The notes beneath the pieces are model-generated. The model saw only the letters and a program-made list of their open reading frames with translations. It was not told where the DNA came from and made no database searches. The translations under genes and the position numbers were made by a program. From the NCBI GenBank assembly GCA_035626595.1, contig DASPNJ010000101.1:1-64000 (forward strand): a stretch of 64,000 nt of DNA, in the 5' to 3' direction. Of the stretch, positions 24,476 through 32,945 are shown piece after piece (positions within the stretch are counted from its first letter, which is position 1; every line of letters begins with the position of its first letter). This DNA comes from JAQGMV01 sp035626595 (GTDB taxonomy: Bacteria > Pseudomonadota > Gammaproteobacteria > Burkholderiales > SG8-41).

Positions 24476-26893
24476 CTAAACAAAGTCGATGAACATGGCC
24501 GAGGTCCAGACCTTCGCGTCGTCGGTCTGACGCCCGTGGAAGTACACCGGCCGGAAGCCGTGCGGACCGTTCACCGGTTCGATTTCGAGCGTGCCGCTCA
24601 CGTCGATGGGCGTGGCCTTGTCGGCGATGCGTTCGACCGCGAGGAAGAGCTCGCAGCCTCCCAGCTCCTTACGGAGCCGGCCTTCGCTCGCGAGGAGCTC
24701 CGCGCCGGTCACTTCCCAGTCGAACGTCGGGCAATGCACGAAGGGATTGCCTGCGAGCGGATCGCCCACTTTGACGTAGCTGTCGATGCGCCCCTGAATG
24801 CGGATGCGGCAGTGCGCGAGATTGGAGACGTCGATCACGATCGAATCGGCGTCGCCGTAGGTGTCCGTGCGGAACGCAATGTCGGTGGGGCCGGCGCGCC
24901 AGCACGACTCCTCGGGGTGCTCGAAGCCGCCGCCCGCGAACGCGTTGATCGTGCCGTTGACGACGCTTACCGTGCCTCGCCATTCTGCCCAGCGATAGCG
25001 GTCGCGGATGCGCGCGCCGCCCCAACGCACCCGAATGCGGCGCCCGGAATAGCCCGCCTCCTTCTGAAGATCGCGGCGCCAGATGACGCCCGTGTGGTCG
25101 TAGGCCATGACCTCGTCCCAGCCCTGCAGGCCGAGGAAGCGGTATTCGATCTTCGCCGGTCCCGAATGCCGGAACTCATCGCCCTGGATGTGCTTGCCGC
25201 AGCGCGCGATGGCGGCGACACGCTCGCCGGTCGCGGCGAAGGTATGGCGCGCGCGCAGCGCGCGGCCGAAGCTCTTGCGGTCGAGCGCGTCCGCGATCAC
25301 GCCGGTGATGCCGCCCTTGGTGCCGAAAACCTGTGTGCCGGGCAGACCGCCCCCGGGGCGTCCGCGGTGCTCGTCGCCGCTCGCCGAGGCGCCGAGCTTG
25401 TAGCCGCGCTCGATCACGTCCTGATACAGCCAGCCGAAGTGCCCCCACGCGGAGGTGATCTCGATGAGACGCTCGAGCTCGGGGTGATGCCAGTCGGGGA
25501 TGTAGCGCCGGCCGCCCACGTGCGGCATCACGAGATGGTTTTCGGGATCGTCGATGTATGCAAGCCACAGCTCCTCGACCGGCCAGCGCCCGAGATCGAC
25601 GCCGGTGCCCTTCATGTCCTCGTTCCAGGTGAAGGTGCGGTTGTGCTCGCCTCTCGCGTTGTAGGGAAAGCCGGGCTTCGTCTCGCCCAGGAAGACGACG
25701 TTGTGATCGCCGCCCGCGGTGGAGCTTCCGCACCACTCCTGCACCGGATAGCACAGGAACTCGCCGTCGCGGTGCAGCTCCGCGAGCGCCTTCAAGCCGA
25801 GCTCCCAGTTCGCGTCGGTGATCTGGAAGTCGTTCGCGGTGTACGCGGTGGCGTCGAGCGCGGCGATGTCGCGGGCATACGCCGTGTTGTAGTGCGGGCT
25901 GTTCGTGCCGACGGTGTCGTGTGCATGAACGTGCAGATCGGCATAGAAGATGCGCGGCGACGGCGCTGCCGGATCGATCGTGACGTAATGCACCGCGGGC
26001 TTCACGTCGGCCGCGCCGGGCATGCACGCCATCACTTTGAGCTCACCCGCGTCGCGCGGCAGATCGTCGACGGCAGCGCTTGCCCATTCGCCCGCGCCCA
26101 GCTCGATCGTGCGCCGATACACTTCGCGCCCGGCGCGCTCCGCCGTCACCTCGATCTCCGCGTTGCTGCCGGTGCACGCGTTGCCCCAGCGGTCGTGCGC
26201 GGAGGCGCGCAGCCTGTACGGCGTACCGGGCCGCGCGAGGCGTGGGCCCATCAACGACAGGCTCTCCGCCTCGCCGGGCACGATGTCGATGACGACGTCG
26301 CCCGGCACCGCCACGAACCGCGACGTGCCGAGCGGGTCGACGTAGCAGCGGAATCTGAACTTGTCTTCGACGAACGTCTGGACGCGCGTGCCGGGACCGC
26401 CCGCTCTGCGATCGCCGAGCCGGATGATGATGTGATCGCCGGCGTTGAGGTAGCCGTCGACGGTATCGACGATCACCGCCTTCTGGAACGGCCGCTCGTG
26501 GCCCTTCTGGTCAAAGCGCACCTTGAGCGACTGCACCGCCGCGGGGCTCTGTCCCTCGGCGAGCGGACCCGCGTGATACTCGGCCGAAACGTAGTTGGCG
26601 CCCGCCGGATCGGTGGTCTGGAACAGCGCCCAGTCGGAATAGAACTTGAATGTCGCCTTGAACCACGCCCCGTCGGCGACACCTGAAGCGCCGACCTCGT
26701 AGTCCAGCACGATCTCGGTCCACTGGCCGGCGACCAGACGATCGACGTTACAGGTGACGCGGCCGACGAACGGTCGCGCACGATTGCGTTCGTACAGTCC
26801 GCGCGGAGCGACGTAGCGGCCGAGGCGCGCTCGCAGGTCTTCTTCGGTGACGGGCCTGACCGCGTCGGCGGCGAGATCGGTAGGACGGTTCAT
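24476..26893 (-). CDS. DUF3604-type protein (PHP-like metal-dependent hydrolase fold)
   Basis: 805 residues. The central part carries YADLHVHAHDTVGTNS (about 310), the first metal-binding HxH of PHP-like hydrolases, then ENHLVMPHVGGRR, WHHPELERLIEI and GASASGDEHRGRPG, which supply further His/Asp ligands. The N-terminal 300 residues form beta-rich domains; the C-terminal 250 are also beta-rich. No signal peptide. DUF3604 members have no settled reaction. Located between an SLC13 permease (25 bases upstream) and the molybdoenzyme (145 bases downstream), all on one strand, it may process the transported substrate. Confidence 0.8.
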   Translation of the reverse strand: MNRPTDLAADAVRPVTEEDLRARLGRYVAPRGLYERNRARPFVGRVTCNVDRLVAGQWTEIVLDYEVGASGVADGAWFKATFKFYSDWALFQTTDPAGANYVSAEYHAGPLAEGQSPAAVQSLKVRFDQKGHERPFQKAVIVDTVDGYLNAGDHIIIRLGDRRAGGPGTRVQTFVEDKFRFRCYVDPLGTSRFVAVPGDVVIDIVPGEAESLSLMGPRLARPGTPYRLRASAHDRWGNACTGSNAEIEVTAERAGREVYRRTIELGAGEWASAAVDDLPRDAGELKVMACMPGAADVKPAVHYVTIDPAAPSPRIFYADLHVHAHDTVGTNSPHYNTAYARDIAALDATAYTANDFQITDANWELGLKALAELHRDGEFLCYPVQEWCGSSTAGGDHNVVFLGETKPGFPYNARGEHNRTFTWNEDMKGTGVDLGRWPVEELWLAYIDDPENHLVMPHVGGRRYIPDWHHPELERLIEITSAWGHFGWLYQDVIERGYKLGASASGDEHRGRPGGGLPGTQVFGTKGGITGVIADALDRKSFGRALRARHTFAATGERVAAIARCGKHIQGDEFRHSGPAKIEYRFLGLQGWDEVMAYDHTGVIWRRDLQKEAGYSGRRIRVRWGGARIRDRYRWAEWRGTVSVVNGTINAFAGGGFEHPEESCWRAGPTDIAFRTDTYGDADSIVIDVSNLAHCRIRIQGRIDSYVKVGDPLAGNPFVHCPTFDWEVTGAELLASEGRLRKELGGCELFLAVERIADKATPIDVSGTLEIEPVNGPHGFRPVYFHGRQTDDAKVWTSAMFIDFV

Positions 26894-26918
26894 CGCTGCA
26901 TTGCTCCTTCGTGAGGGG

Positions 26919-28466
26919 TCATTTCTGGAACGGCCACGGCGCGGTCGGATCCCACACCGGCAGGCCCATGAACGCGTACCACGGGGCCATGACCAGGATG
27001 CCGTAGGCGATCCCGATCAGTACGGCGACCGATCCGACTCTCGCGTAATCGGTCGTGGTGAACGTGCCGCTCGAATAGGCGATCACGGCGGCGGTGATCT
27101 GCGTCGGCAGGATGTAGGCGAACGTGTCGGTGTCCGATACCAGCATCGTGAACGCGACCGGATGCAGTCCCAGCTTGGGCGCCATCGCCAGCAGGATCGG
27201 CGCGAGCATGGTGATCGCCGCGACGTTGGAGAGCATCCCGAGGCGGATGAAGTGCGTGCCCACCATCAGGATCAGCAGGATCATCCACCACGCATGCCCG
27301 TCGGCGAGCGGATGGATGCGGTCGGAGAGCCACTGCGCGAGCCCCGAGCTGCCCATCGCCGCGGACATCGAGAGCGCCCCGGCGAGGAGCAGCAGCGTGC
27401 CCCAGATCGTGCGGTCCTGGATGTCTTTCCATTTGAAGCCGAAGAGCCCGGGAATGAAGAGCGCCGCGAGGCCGATCAGCGCAGCGTTGTGGGCGGCGAT
27501 CTTGTGCCACGGCTCGGTCATCCACGCGAGCGCGATCAGGCCGAACACGGTGAGGATGAGCCATTCGGCCTGAGTCATGGGCGGCAGCGCCTGGTTCTGC
27601 TTCTGCACGGCGGCGTATCCGCCATGGATGCCTACGGCGCGCGTCTTGAAGAAGTGCTGCACCCACCACTGCGTGAGCACGAACATCCCGAGATACGGCC
27701 ACTGCAGCAGGAACCAGTCGACATACGAGATCCGCAGTCCGAGCTGCGACTCGAACAGTCCCACGAGCACGAGGTTCGGCAGGTGTGCCGTCATGATGCA
27801 CATGCCGCTGATCATCGAGCCGTAGACGAGGGTCTGGATGACGATCGCCTTCCTGCCGTTGCGCTCAGCTTCGGTTTCGCCGAAGAAGCGCGTGATGCCG
27901 TTGATCACGGGCAGCAGCGTCGCCGCGCGCGCGTTCGCCGCGGGGATGATGAGCGAGAGCACCATGTTCACGGCGAACATCGCCCAGATGACGCCGTTCA
28001 CCGTCCTCACCTTCATCTTGTTCAGCAGCGACAGCGCGATGCGCCGATCGAGCCCCGCAGCCTGCATGATCGCGGCGAAGATAAAGGCGGCCAGGCATAG
28101 AAACACCACCGGCGTCGTGAAGCCGCTCGCCGCACGCGGAAACGGCGAGGCGCCGCCCGAGAGCACGAGCAGCATGGGAATCATGAGTCCCGAGACGCCG
28201 ACGGGCATCGCCTCGAAGATCCACATGGTGCACGCCCACACCATCACCGCGAGCACGGCTTTGCCCTGCGCCGAGAGGCCGTCGGGAACGGGCATCATGA
28301 ACAGGATGAAGAAGAACGCGGCCCACGCGAGCGCGAAACCGACAATCGTCTTGCGCGGGTTGCCGCCGGCCGCGGATATGTTCTCGCGCCAGCGTTCGAT
28401 GAAGCCGTTGCCCAGCGGGGGCGCGACGGCGGTGGTGGCCGTCGTCAGCGGTACGCCATTGCCCAT
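26919..28466 (-). CDS. SLC13/DASS-family anion symporter
   Basis: 515 residues, about 12 membrane helices. Family landmarks include AVMVWACTMWIFEAMPVGVSG early, LSLIIPAANARAATLLPVI (SNT-like ion-binding hairpin, here AANARAATL), and late VAFTMLVSDTDTFAYILPTQ. Members import di- and tricarboxylates or sulfate with Na+. The classical SNT motifs are altered to AANA and SDTD, so ion coupling or substrate may differ. AGGAGG precedes the ATG. First gene of the transcription unit that includes the DUF3604 and molybdoenzyme genes, divergent from the Crp/Fnr gene. Confidence 0.88.
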   Translation of the reverse strand: MGNGVPLTTATTAVAPPLGNGFIERWRENISAAGGNPRKTIVGFALAWAAFFFILFMMPVPDGLSAQGKAVLAVMVWACTMWIFEAMPVGVSGLMIPMLLVLSGGASPFPRAASGFTTPVVFLCLAAFIFAAIMQAAGLDRRIALSLLNKMKVRTVNGVIWAMFAVNMVLSLIIPAANARAATLLPVINGITRFFGETEAERNGRKAIVIQTLVYGSMISGMCIMTAHLPNLVLVGLFESQLGLRISYVDWFLLQWPYLGMFVLTQWWVQHFFKTRAVGIHGGYAAVQKQNQALPPMTQAEWLILTVFGLIALAWMTEPWHKIAAHNAALIGLAALFIPGLFGFKWKDIQDRTIWGTLLLLAGALSMSAAMGSSGLAQWLSDRIHPLADGHAWWMILLILMVGTHFIRLGMLSNVAAITMLAPILLAMAPKLGLHPVAFTMLVSDTDTFAYILPTQITAAVIAYSSGTFTTTDYARVGSVAVLIGIAYGILVMAPWYAFMGLPVWDPTAPWPFQK

Positions 28467-28560
28467 CTCTCCTCCTAGCTTCGAATGACTGCGCGCACGC
28501 GGCCGTGTGTGAGTTTTGATGCGCGTGCTGGATTAAGTTAGCATCGGGCGCCCCCGGAGT

Positions 28561-29316
28561 ATGTCAGCCAGCCGACATCGCGCGTCCACCAGCGCCGCCC
28601 CGCCTGCGGCCGCGGCGCGCGAGCCCTATTCCGGCGACGCCGGCGCGATCACGCCATCGAACTTTCTCGCACAGCTTGAGCCCGTCGATCACAAGGCACT
28701 CGTGGCGCTTGCGGCATTGCAGCGATACGCGAAGGGCAGCTTCGTGTTCCGCGCGGGCTCCCCGGGAAACAACGTGTACTTCCTCGTCGACGGCAAGGTG
28801 AAGATCAAGCAGCTTTCGCCCGCGGGCCGCGAGGTGATCCTGTGGTTCTGCCTGCCGGGCGAAATCTTCGGCTTGGCGGAGGTGGCGCGCGGCGGCGGAC
28901 GCGTCGTGAGCGCGCAGGCGTGCGAAGCTTCAGACGTGCTGGCGGTGCCGCAGGAGCGTTTTCGCAGCTATCTCGCCGCGCATCCGCGGGTGGCGCAGCT
29001 CAGTATGCAGGTGCTCGCGCACCGTCTGCGCGTGCTCGGCGAGATGTTCGTGAACCTGGTCGCCGACGACGTCAACACGCGTCTTGCCAAGCTCATCCTG
29101 CGCCTGTGCTCGCGCTACGGCACGCGCGTGGAGGGCGAGCTGCGGCTGAACCTGCCGCTCACGCACCAGGAGATCGCCGACATGATCGGCACGACGCGCC
29201 AGACGGTGACGACCGCGTTGAGCGCGCTCAAGCGCAAGGGTGTTCTGACCATGGAAGCGCATCGCGTGCGCATCGACAGCGAGGAACGCCTGCACGAGCT
29301 GGGCGGCGCCGCCTAG
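28561..29316 (+). CDS. Crp/Fnr-family transcriptional regulator
   Basis: 251 residues: a 35-residue disordered Ala/Pro-rich start, a cyclic-nucleotide-type beta-roll (about 50-160, GSFVFRAGSPGNNVYFLVDG), dimerisation helix, and a C-terminal winged helix with LPLTHQEIADMIGTTRQTVTTALSALKRKG. The N-terminal cysteines needed for an FNR iron-sulfur cluster are absent, and the roll lacks an obvious cAMP-phosphate RS pair, so it may sense heme/NO or a metabolite, or act constitutively. Divergent from the SLC13-DUF3604-molybdoenzyme unit with a 94-bp shared gap; likely its regulator. Confidence 0.9.
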   Translation: MSASRHRASTSAAPPAAAAREPYSGDAGAITPSNFLAQLEPVDHKALVALAALQRYAKGSFVFRAGSPGNNVYFLVDGKVKIKQLSPAGREVILWFCLPGEIFGLAEVARGGGRVVSAQACEASDVLAVPQERFRSYLAAHPRVAQLSMQVLAHRLRVLGEMFVNLVADDVNTRLAKLILRLCSRYGTRVEGELRLNLPLTHQEIADMIGTTRQTVTTALSALKRKGVLTMEAHRVRIDSEERLHELGGAA

Positions 29317-29333
29317 CGGCGGCTAGGCGCAGC

Positions 29334-29501
29334 TCAGCTTCCCGCGATCTCCGCTGCCGACTTGATTCGCGGCGACCACGGGCAGCGTCGGAATCGACTT
29401 GAGGCCCGACCCCGTTGAAACAGCCACGATGCGCTCACCGCGGTTGACGATGGCGAAACAGTTTCGCCGCTGGGGATTACTTCGAGATGCGTGAGATTCA
29501 T
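29334..29501 (-). pseudogene. Internally deleted threonine-synthase-like gene (relative of 31717-32919)
   Basis: The start is preserved, with AAGGAG site and MNLTHLEVIPSGE (intact: MNLTHLEVIPGGE), and the stop end too, RIKSAAEIAGS (intact: RIKSAAEIAES). Between them only a shifted-frame piece of VNRGERIVAVSTGSG survives, so about 1 kb is missing. A 55-codon frame remains open by chance. The two junctions show a deletion from near codon 17 to near codon 340 plus small indels. Not expected to give an enzyme. Confidence 0.8.
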
Positions 29502-29661
29502 CGTGTCTCCTTATGCGACCCCCATGGCTGCAATGGCATACCCGTCGATTTCACACTCTTGTGGGCCGGTCTCCTGCTGGAGCCGGCATGCACCGGCCAG
29601 CAACAGAAGGCGCTGTCGATTTCCCCCGCCCTCATTCGACTAAGTGCCAAAGGAGCCGGAA

Positions 29662-29874
29662 ATGGAAATCGTCACTGGCCTTGCCGAAACCCTGCGCCGA
29701 GCGCTGCACAAGGCCGGGCCCTACCTCATCGTGGAGATCGTCCTGCCCGGCGGCACGCTGTTTGCGCTGGCGCTGGCGGTTTATCGGTACAGGAAGTTGA
29801 TTTCTGTCGATGCGGTCGAAGAGCGTTTCCGTGCGCCACGAGATCGCCACGGCGCCGTCGGCGCCTCGCAATGA
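29662..29874 (+). CDS. Small single-helix membrane protein
   Basis: 70 residues from ATG 29662, with AGGAG seven bases upstream. An amphipathic start (MEIVTGLAETLRRALHKAG) is followed by one hydrophobic segment IVLPGGTLFALALAVYRYRK. The C-terminal stretch RAPRDRHGAVGASQ is encoded by a dispersed repeat (29833-29875) and was probably acquired by insertion; the decayed copy at 3499-3501 stops right after YRLRK. Function unknown. It precedes the VOC gene by 32 bases, and the pair recurs as relics at 3.4-3.6 kb, so the two were inherited together. Confidence 0.6.
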   Translation: MEIVTGLAETLRRALHKAGPYLIVEIVLPGGTLFALALAVYRYRKLISVDAVEERFRAPRDRHGAVGASQ

Positions 29875-29875
29875 C
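29833..29875. repeat. Dispersed palindromic repeat, half element
   Basis: CGCCACGAGATCGCCACGG followed by CGCCTCGCAATGAC, closely similar to 44031-44071 (CGCCACGCGATCGCCACG, CTCCTCGCGATGAC). It overlaps the 3' end of the small membrane protein gene and supplies its last residues. Confidence 0.6.
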
Positions 29876-29906
29876 ACCCGAACTTCAACATTTGCAAGGA
29901 GGCGCC

Positions 29907-30281
29907 ATGCTGCAGAACGCTCCGATGTATGCATACATCCCGGCGAAAGACGTGGACCGGGCGCGCAAGTTCTACGAAGGCAAACTCGGTTTCAAGCCGA
30001 AGGAGGAAATCGCGGGCGGCGTCGTCTACGAATTCGCCAACGGCACGTCCTGCTTCCTCTATCAGACGCCGAACGCCGGCACCTCTCAGGCGAGCCAGGC
30101 GTTCTGGCAGGTGGAGGACATCGAGAAAGAGGTCGCGGACCTGAAAGCGCGCGGCGTGAAGCTCGAAAAGTACGACCTGCCCGGCGTTGACGAGGAAGGC
30201 ATCGAAACCGGCGATGGCGCCAGGGCTGCGTGGTTCAAGGATACCGAAGGGAACATCATGGCGGTGATTCAGGCCATCTGA
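29907..30281 (+). CDS. VOC/glyoxalase-like protein
   Basis: 124 residues from ATG 29907, with AAGGAGG directly upstream. Single-chain vicinal-oxygen-chelate protein with two beta-alpha-beta-beta-beta modules: YIPAKDVDRARKFYEGKLG at the start and GDGARAAWFKDTEGNIMAVI at the end (the typical final DPDGN-type strand). Members include glyoxalase I, fosfomycin-resistance proteins, dioxygenases and binding proteins. Few clear metal ligands are visible here, so the role is open. Follows the small membrane protein; convergent with the MFS gene 7 bases away. Confidence 0.85.
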   Translation: MLQNAPMYAYIPAKDVDRARKFYEGKLGFKPKEEIAGGVVYEFANGTSCFLYQTPNAGTSQASQAFWQVEDIEKEVADLKARGVKLEKYDLPGVDEEGIETGDGARAAWFKDTEGNIMAVIQAI

Positions 30282-30288
30282 CCGGCCG

Positions 30289-31563
30289 TCAGGCGATTCG
30301 CTGTCGCCGCGTCGCACCCCATAGTGCGATGCTGGATAGCAGCACCCCCATCGCGACGCCGACGATCACGAGGTCGTAACTGCCGTAGCGGTCGAACATC
30401 CAGCCGGCCCACCACGGCCCTGCCGCCGAGCCCAGGCCGAAGCCGAGGTCGAGCAGCCCGAGGATCGTGCCCAAATTCTTGCCTGAGAACCGATCGGAAA
30501 CGGCCGAGGCATAGACTGGGGCGATGGCGTTGAAGCCGAGCCCGAACGTCAGCAGGTAGCCCGACAACAGCGTAATGCGCAAGGCGGCGGATTCGGCCGG
30601 AACGACAGACGCCAGCCACAGCAACGTCAGCCCGACGAGGCTGATGCCGCACATGACGATCACGCAGGCCGAGCGGCCGATCCGGTCCGAGAGCGATCCC
30701 CATATCAAGCCGCCCACGGCGCGCACTACACCGAGCATGCCGAAGATGAGCGACGCCAGCGTCAGGCCGTAGCCCATGTCCACCAGCATGCGTGTCTGGT
30801 GCACGACGATGGTCATGGTGCACACACCGATCAGGGCGACGGCGATGGCGAGCAGCCAGAAGTGCCGAGTGCGCACCGCGGCGTCGACGGTGGCGCTCGC
30901 CCTGGCAGGCGCGGCACGCGCGGCGGCCGCCGGTGGCGCGCCATCGCGTACCAGCCCGACGCGCTCCGCGGAATGTCGATGGATCGCGATGTTCACGGGG
31001 ATCAGCACCACGATTGCGGCAATGCCAACCCACCACATGGCGTCCCGCCACCCGACGTGCACGATCAACTCTGCGCTCACTGCGGCGACTGCGAGTGAGC
31101 CGAGACCGGTGCCGGCGAGGGTCAGTCCCGACGCGAGACCGCGACGCCGGTCGAACCAGCGCGGCACGATCGCCATGTGCGGGATGAATCCGAGCGCCGC
31201 GTAGCTGAACCCCAACAGGATGCCGTAGGCGGCGGTCAAACCAACGAGCGATTGGCTTGTCGAGCAGAGCATGAGCCCCGCGCCCATGCACAGCGCGCCG
31301 ATCGGGAAGAGCACGCGCGCGCCCATGCGATCGAACAGGTAGCCGCTCAGCGCCGCCGTGCACGCATAGACGATCATCGCGGCGGAGACCACGCCCGCCG
31401 TTTCCGCGCGCCCCCAGCCTGTCTCGTCGAGGATCGCTGAATAGTAGACGCCGAACGCGAAGCGGAATCCGATGGAGATGAACAGCGTCAGGAACATCGC
31501 CGCGACGATGACCCAGCCGTAGTAGATGCCGCGCCGGCCGAACCAACCGATCAGATCAGCCAC
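30289..31563 (-). CDS. MFS transporter (monocarboxylate/oxalate-formate antiporter-like)
   Basis: About 424 residues from GTG 31561-31563 (VADLIGWFGRRG); the frame is open to GTG 31678-31680, but the added 39 residues are hydrophilic and overlap the VOC relic area. Twelve membrane helices: GIYYGWVIVAAMFLTLFISI begins helix 1, and GYLFDRMGARVLFPIGALCM is the family's loop 2-3 motif. Such OFA/MCT-type carriers move small carboxylates. Start codon choice is uncertain; family is not. Convergent with the VOC gene. Confidence 0.88.
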   Translation of the reverse strand: MADLIGWFGRRGIYYGWVIVAAMFLTLFISIGFRFAFGVYYSAILDETGWGRAETAGVVSAAMIVYACTAALSGYLFDRMGARVLFPIGALCMGAGLMLCSTSQSLVGLTAAYGILLGFSYAALGFIPHMAIVPRWFDRRRGLASGLTLAGTGLGSLAVAAVSAELIVHVGWRDAMWWVGIAAIVVLIPVNIAIHRHSAERVGLVRDGAPPAAAARAAPARASATVDAAVRTRHFWLLAIAVALIGVCTMTIVVHQTRMLVDMGYGLTLASLIFGMLGVVRAVGGLIWGSLSDRIGRSACVIVMCGISLVGLTLLWLASVVPAESAALRITLLSGYLLTFGLGFNAIAPVYASAVSDRFSGKNLGTILGLLDLGFGLGSAAGPWWAGWMFDRYGSYDLVIVGVAMGVLLSSIALWGATRRQRIA

Positions 31564-31680
31564 GGCCGCCTGGATTCGCGCATACGCGGGACATGACGAG
31601 CAGGCCGCAATCTCGTTCTGAAGGAGGCGCAGGACAGCGACGGCCGCTTCCCCGAACCGCGTCTGACGCGACAACGCCAC

Positions 31681-31713
31681 GCGAACATCATGGCCGTGAT
31701 TCAGGCCATGTAG
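31681..31713 (+). pseudogene. Relic of a VOC gene 3' end (matches 30249-30281)
   Basis: GCGAACATCATGGCCGTGAT and the 13 bases after it match the last 33 bases of the VOC gene (GGGAACATCATGGCGGTGAT onward). They encode A-N-I-M-A-V-I-Q-A-M then a stop; the intact gene ends G-N-I-M-A-V-I-Q-A-I. Nothing of the rest of the gene is present. It abuts the stop of the intact threonine-synthase-like gene, indicating that VOC and threonine-synthase-like genes were once neighbours in this orientation too. Confidence 0.7.
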
Positions 31714-31716
31714 CCA

Positions 31717-32919
31717 TCAACTTTCGGCGATCTCCGCTGCCGACTTGATCCGGTGCTCCGCGACGACCGGCAGCGTCGGAATCGATTTGAGTCCGGATCC
31801 GGTTGAAACGGCCACGATCCGCTCACCGCGATCGACGATGCCGCGCTGGAGCGCTTTGCGCAGACCCGTGATGATCGTGGCGCTTTCAGGCGCCGCGAAG
31901 ATGCCCTCGGCCTGAGCGATCCTGCCGACTTCGACGATCGCTTCGTCGGTCGTGACGCTGATCGCCGCACCGCCGTGCTGCCGGATGATCGCGAGCACCG
32001 CATCGCCCGCCGGCGGATTCGTCGATTTGAGTCCGCCGGGCGGCACGTCGAGCGCGCCCCACTCCTCCACTTTCGACTTCCCTTCCTCGAACGCTTTCAC
32101 GACCGGTGCGCATCCGGCGAACTGCGTGATGACGAGCTTCGGCATGCGGCCCTTGACCCAGCCGAGCGCGAGCAGCTCCTCGAACGCCTTCCAGATCGCG
32201 ATCGCGCCCAGGCCGCCGCCGACCGGGTAGATAACGGCATCGGGTAATTGCCACCCGAGCTGTTCCGCGATCTCGAGGCCCATCGTTTTCTTGCCTTCGG
32301 TGCGATACGGCTCCTTCAGCGTGTTCACGTTGAGCCAGCCGTACTTCGCGGCGGCGTCGGCCACGATTTTCCCGGCGTTGTGCCAGTCCTCGGTGTAATA
32401 CGTATGCGCGCCGCCGAGCTCGCAGTGACGGCGGGAGGAGGACTGCGCGTCGGTGGGCAGGATCGTCGTGCACGCGAGGCCCGCGCGTGCGGCGTAGAGC
32501 GCCCACGATCCGCCCGCGTTGCCGGAGCTGTGGAGCGCGACGGCTTTTACGCCGAGCTCCTTATAGCGGCTTACGGCGACCGCGGCGCCGCGGTCCTTGA
32601 AGGTGCCGCTCGGATTGCGGCCTTCGTCCTTGATCCACAGGTTGTCACACCCTACTTCCCCTGCGAGCCGCTCTGTACGGATGAGCGGCGTCCAGCCTTC
32701 GCTCAGCGAGACGATGTTCTTCGGATCGCGAATCGGCAGGAGCGGCGCGTAGCGCCAGAGCGACGCGGGCCCGCGCGCGATGTCCTGCGGCGTCCACTCC
32801 GCTCTGATCCTGGCGAGATCGTAGCGCGCATACAGCAGCGTGCCGGGCGCGGCGTTGATGGCCTGATCCGGCGAAACGCTTTCCCCGCCGGGGATGACTT
32901 CGAGGTGCGTGAGATTCAT
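31717..32919 (-). CDS. Threonine-synthase-like PLP enzyme (fold type II)
   Basis: 400 residues from ATG 32917-32919, with AAGGA upstream. PLP lysine K108 in RNPSGTFKDRG, substrate strand SSGNAGGSWALYAARAG, phosphate loop PVGGGLGAIAIW, and a serine near the pyridine nitrogen in VAVSTGSGLKS. Threonine synthases catalyse O-phosphohomoserine to threonine. However, the neighbours are transporters and a cyclase-like gene rather than hom or thrB, so this may be a divergent dehydratase- or lyase-type relative. The stop lies 26 bases after the start of no other gene; the cyclase-like gene is upstream on the same strand. Confidence 0.82.
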   Translation of the reverse strand: MNLTHLEVIPGGESVSPDQAINAAPGTLLYARYDLARIRAEWTPQDIARGPASLWRYAPLLPIRDPKNIVSLSEGWTPLIRTERLAGEVGCDNLWIKDEGRNPSGTFKDRGAAVAVSRYKELGVKAVALHSSGNAGGSWALYAARAGLACTTILPTDAQSSSRRHCELGGAHTYYTEDWHNAGKIVADAAAKYGWLNVNTLKEPYRTEGKKTMGLEIAEQLGWQLPDAVIYPVGGGLGAIAIWKAFEELLALGWVKGRMPKLVITQFAGCAPVVKAFEEGKSKVEEWGALDVPPGGLKSTNPPAGDAVLAIIRQHGGAAISVTTDEAIVEVGRIAQAEGIFAAPESATIITGLRKALQRGIVDRGERIVAVSTGSGLKSIPTLPVVAEHRIKSAAEIAES

Positions 32920-32945
32920 CGTGTGTCCTTGTGCGATCACTTTCG

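Noticed and set aside
24536..26686. A 716-codon plus-strand frame opposite the DUF3604 gene
   Set aside because: Shadow of the real gene; composition typical of antisense GC-rich DNA.
28467..28560. Possible FNR-type box in the SLC13/Crp gap
   Set aside because: TTGAT is present but the second half (ATCAA) is not at the required spacing.
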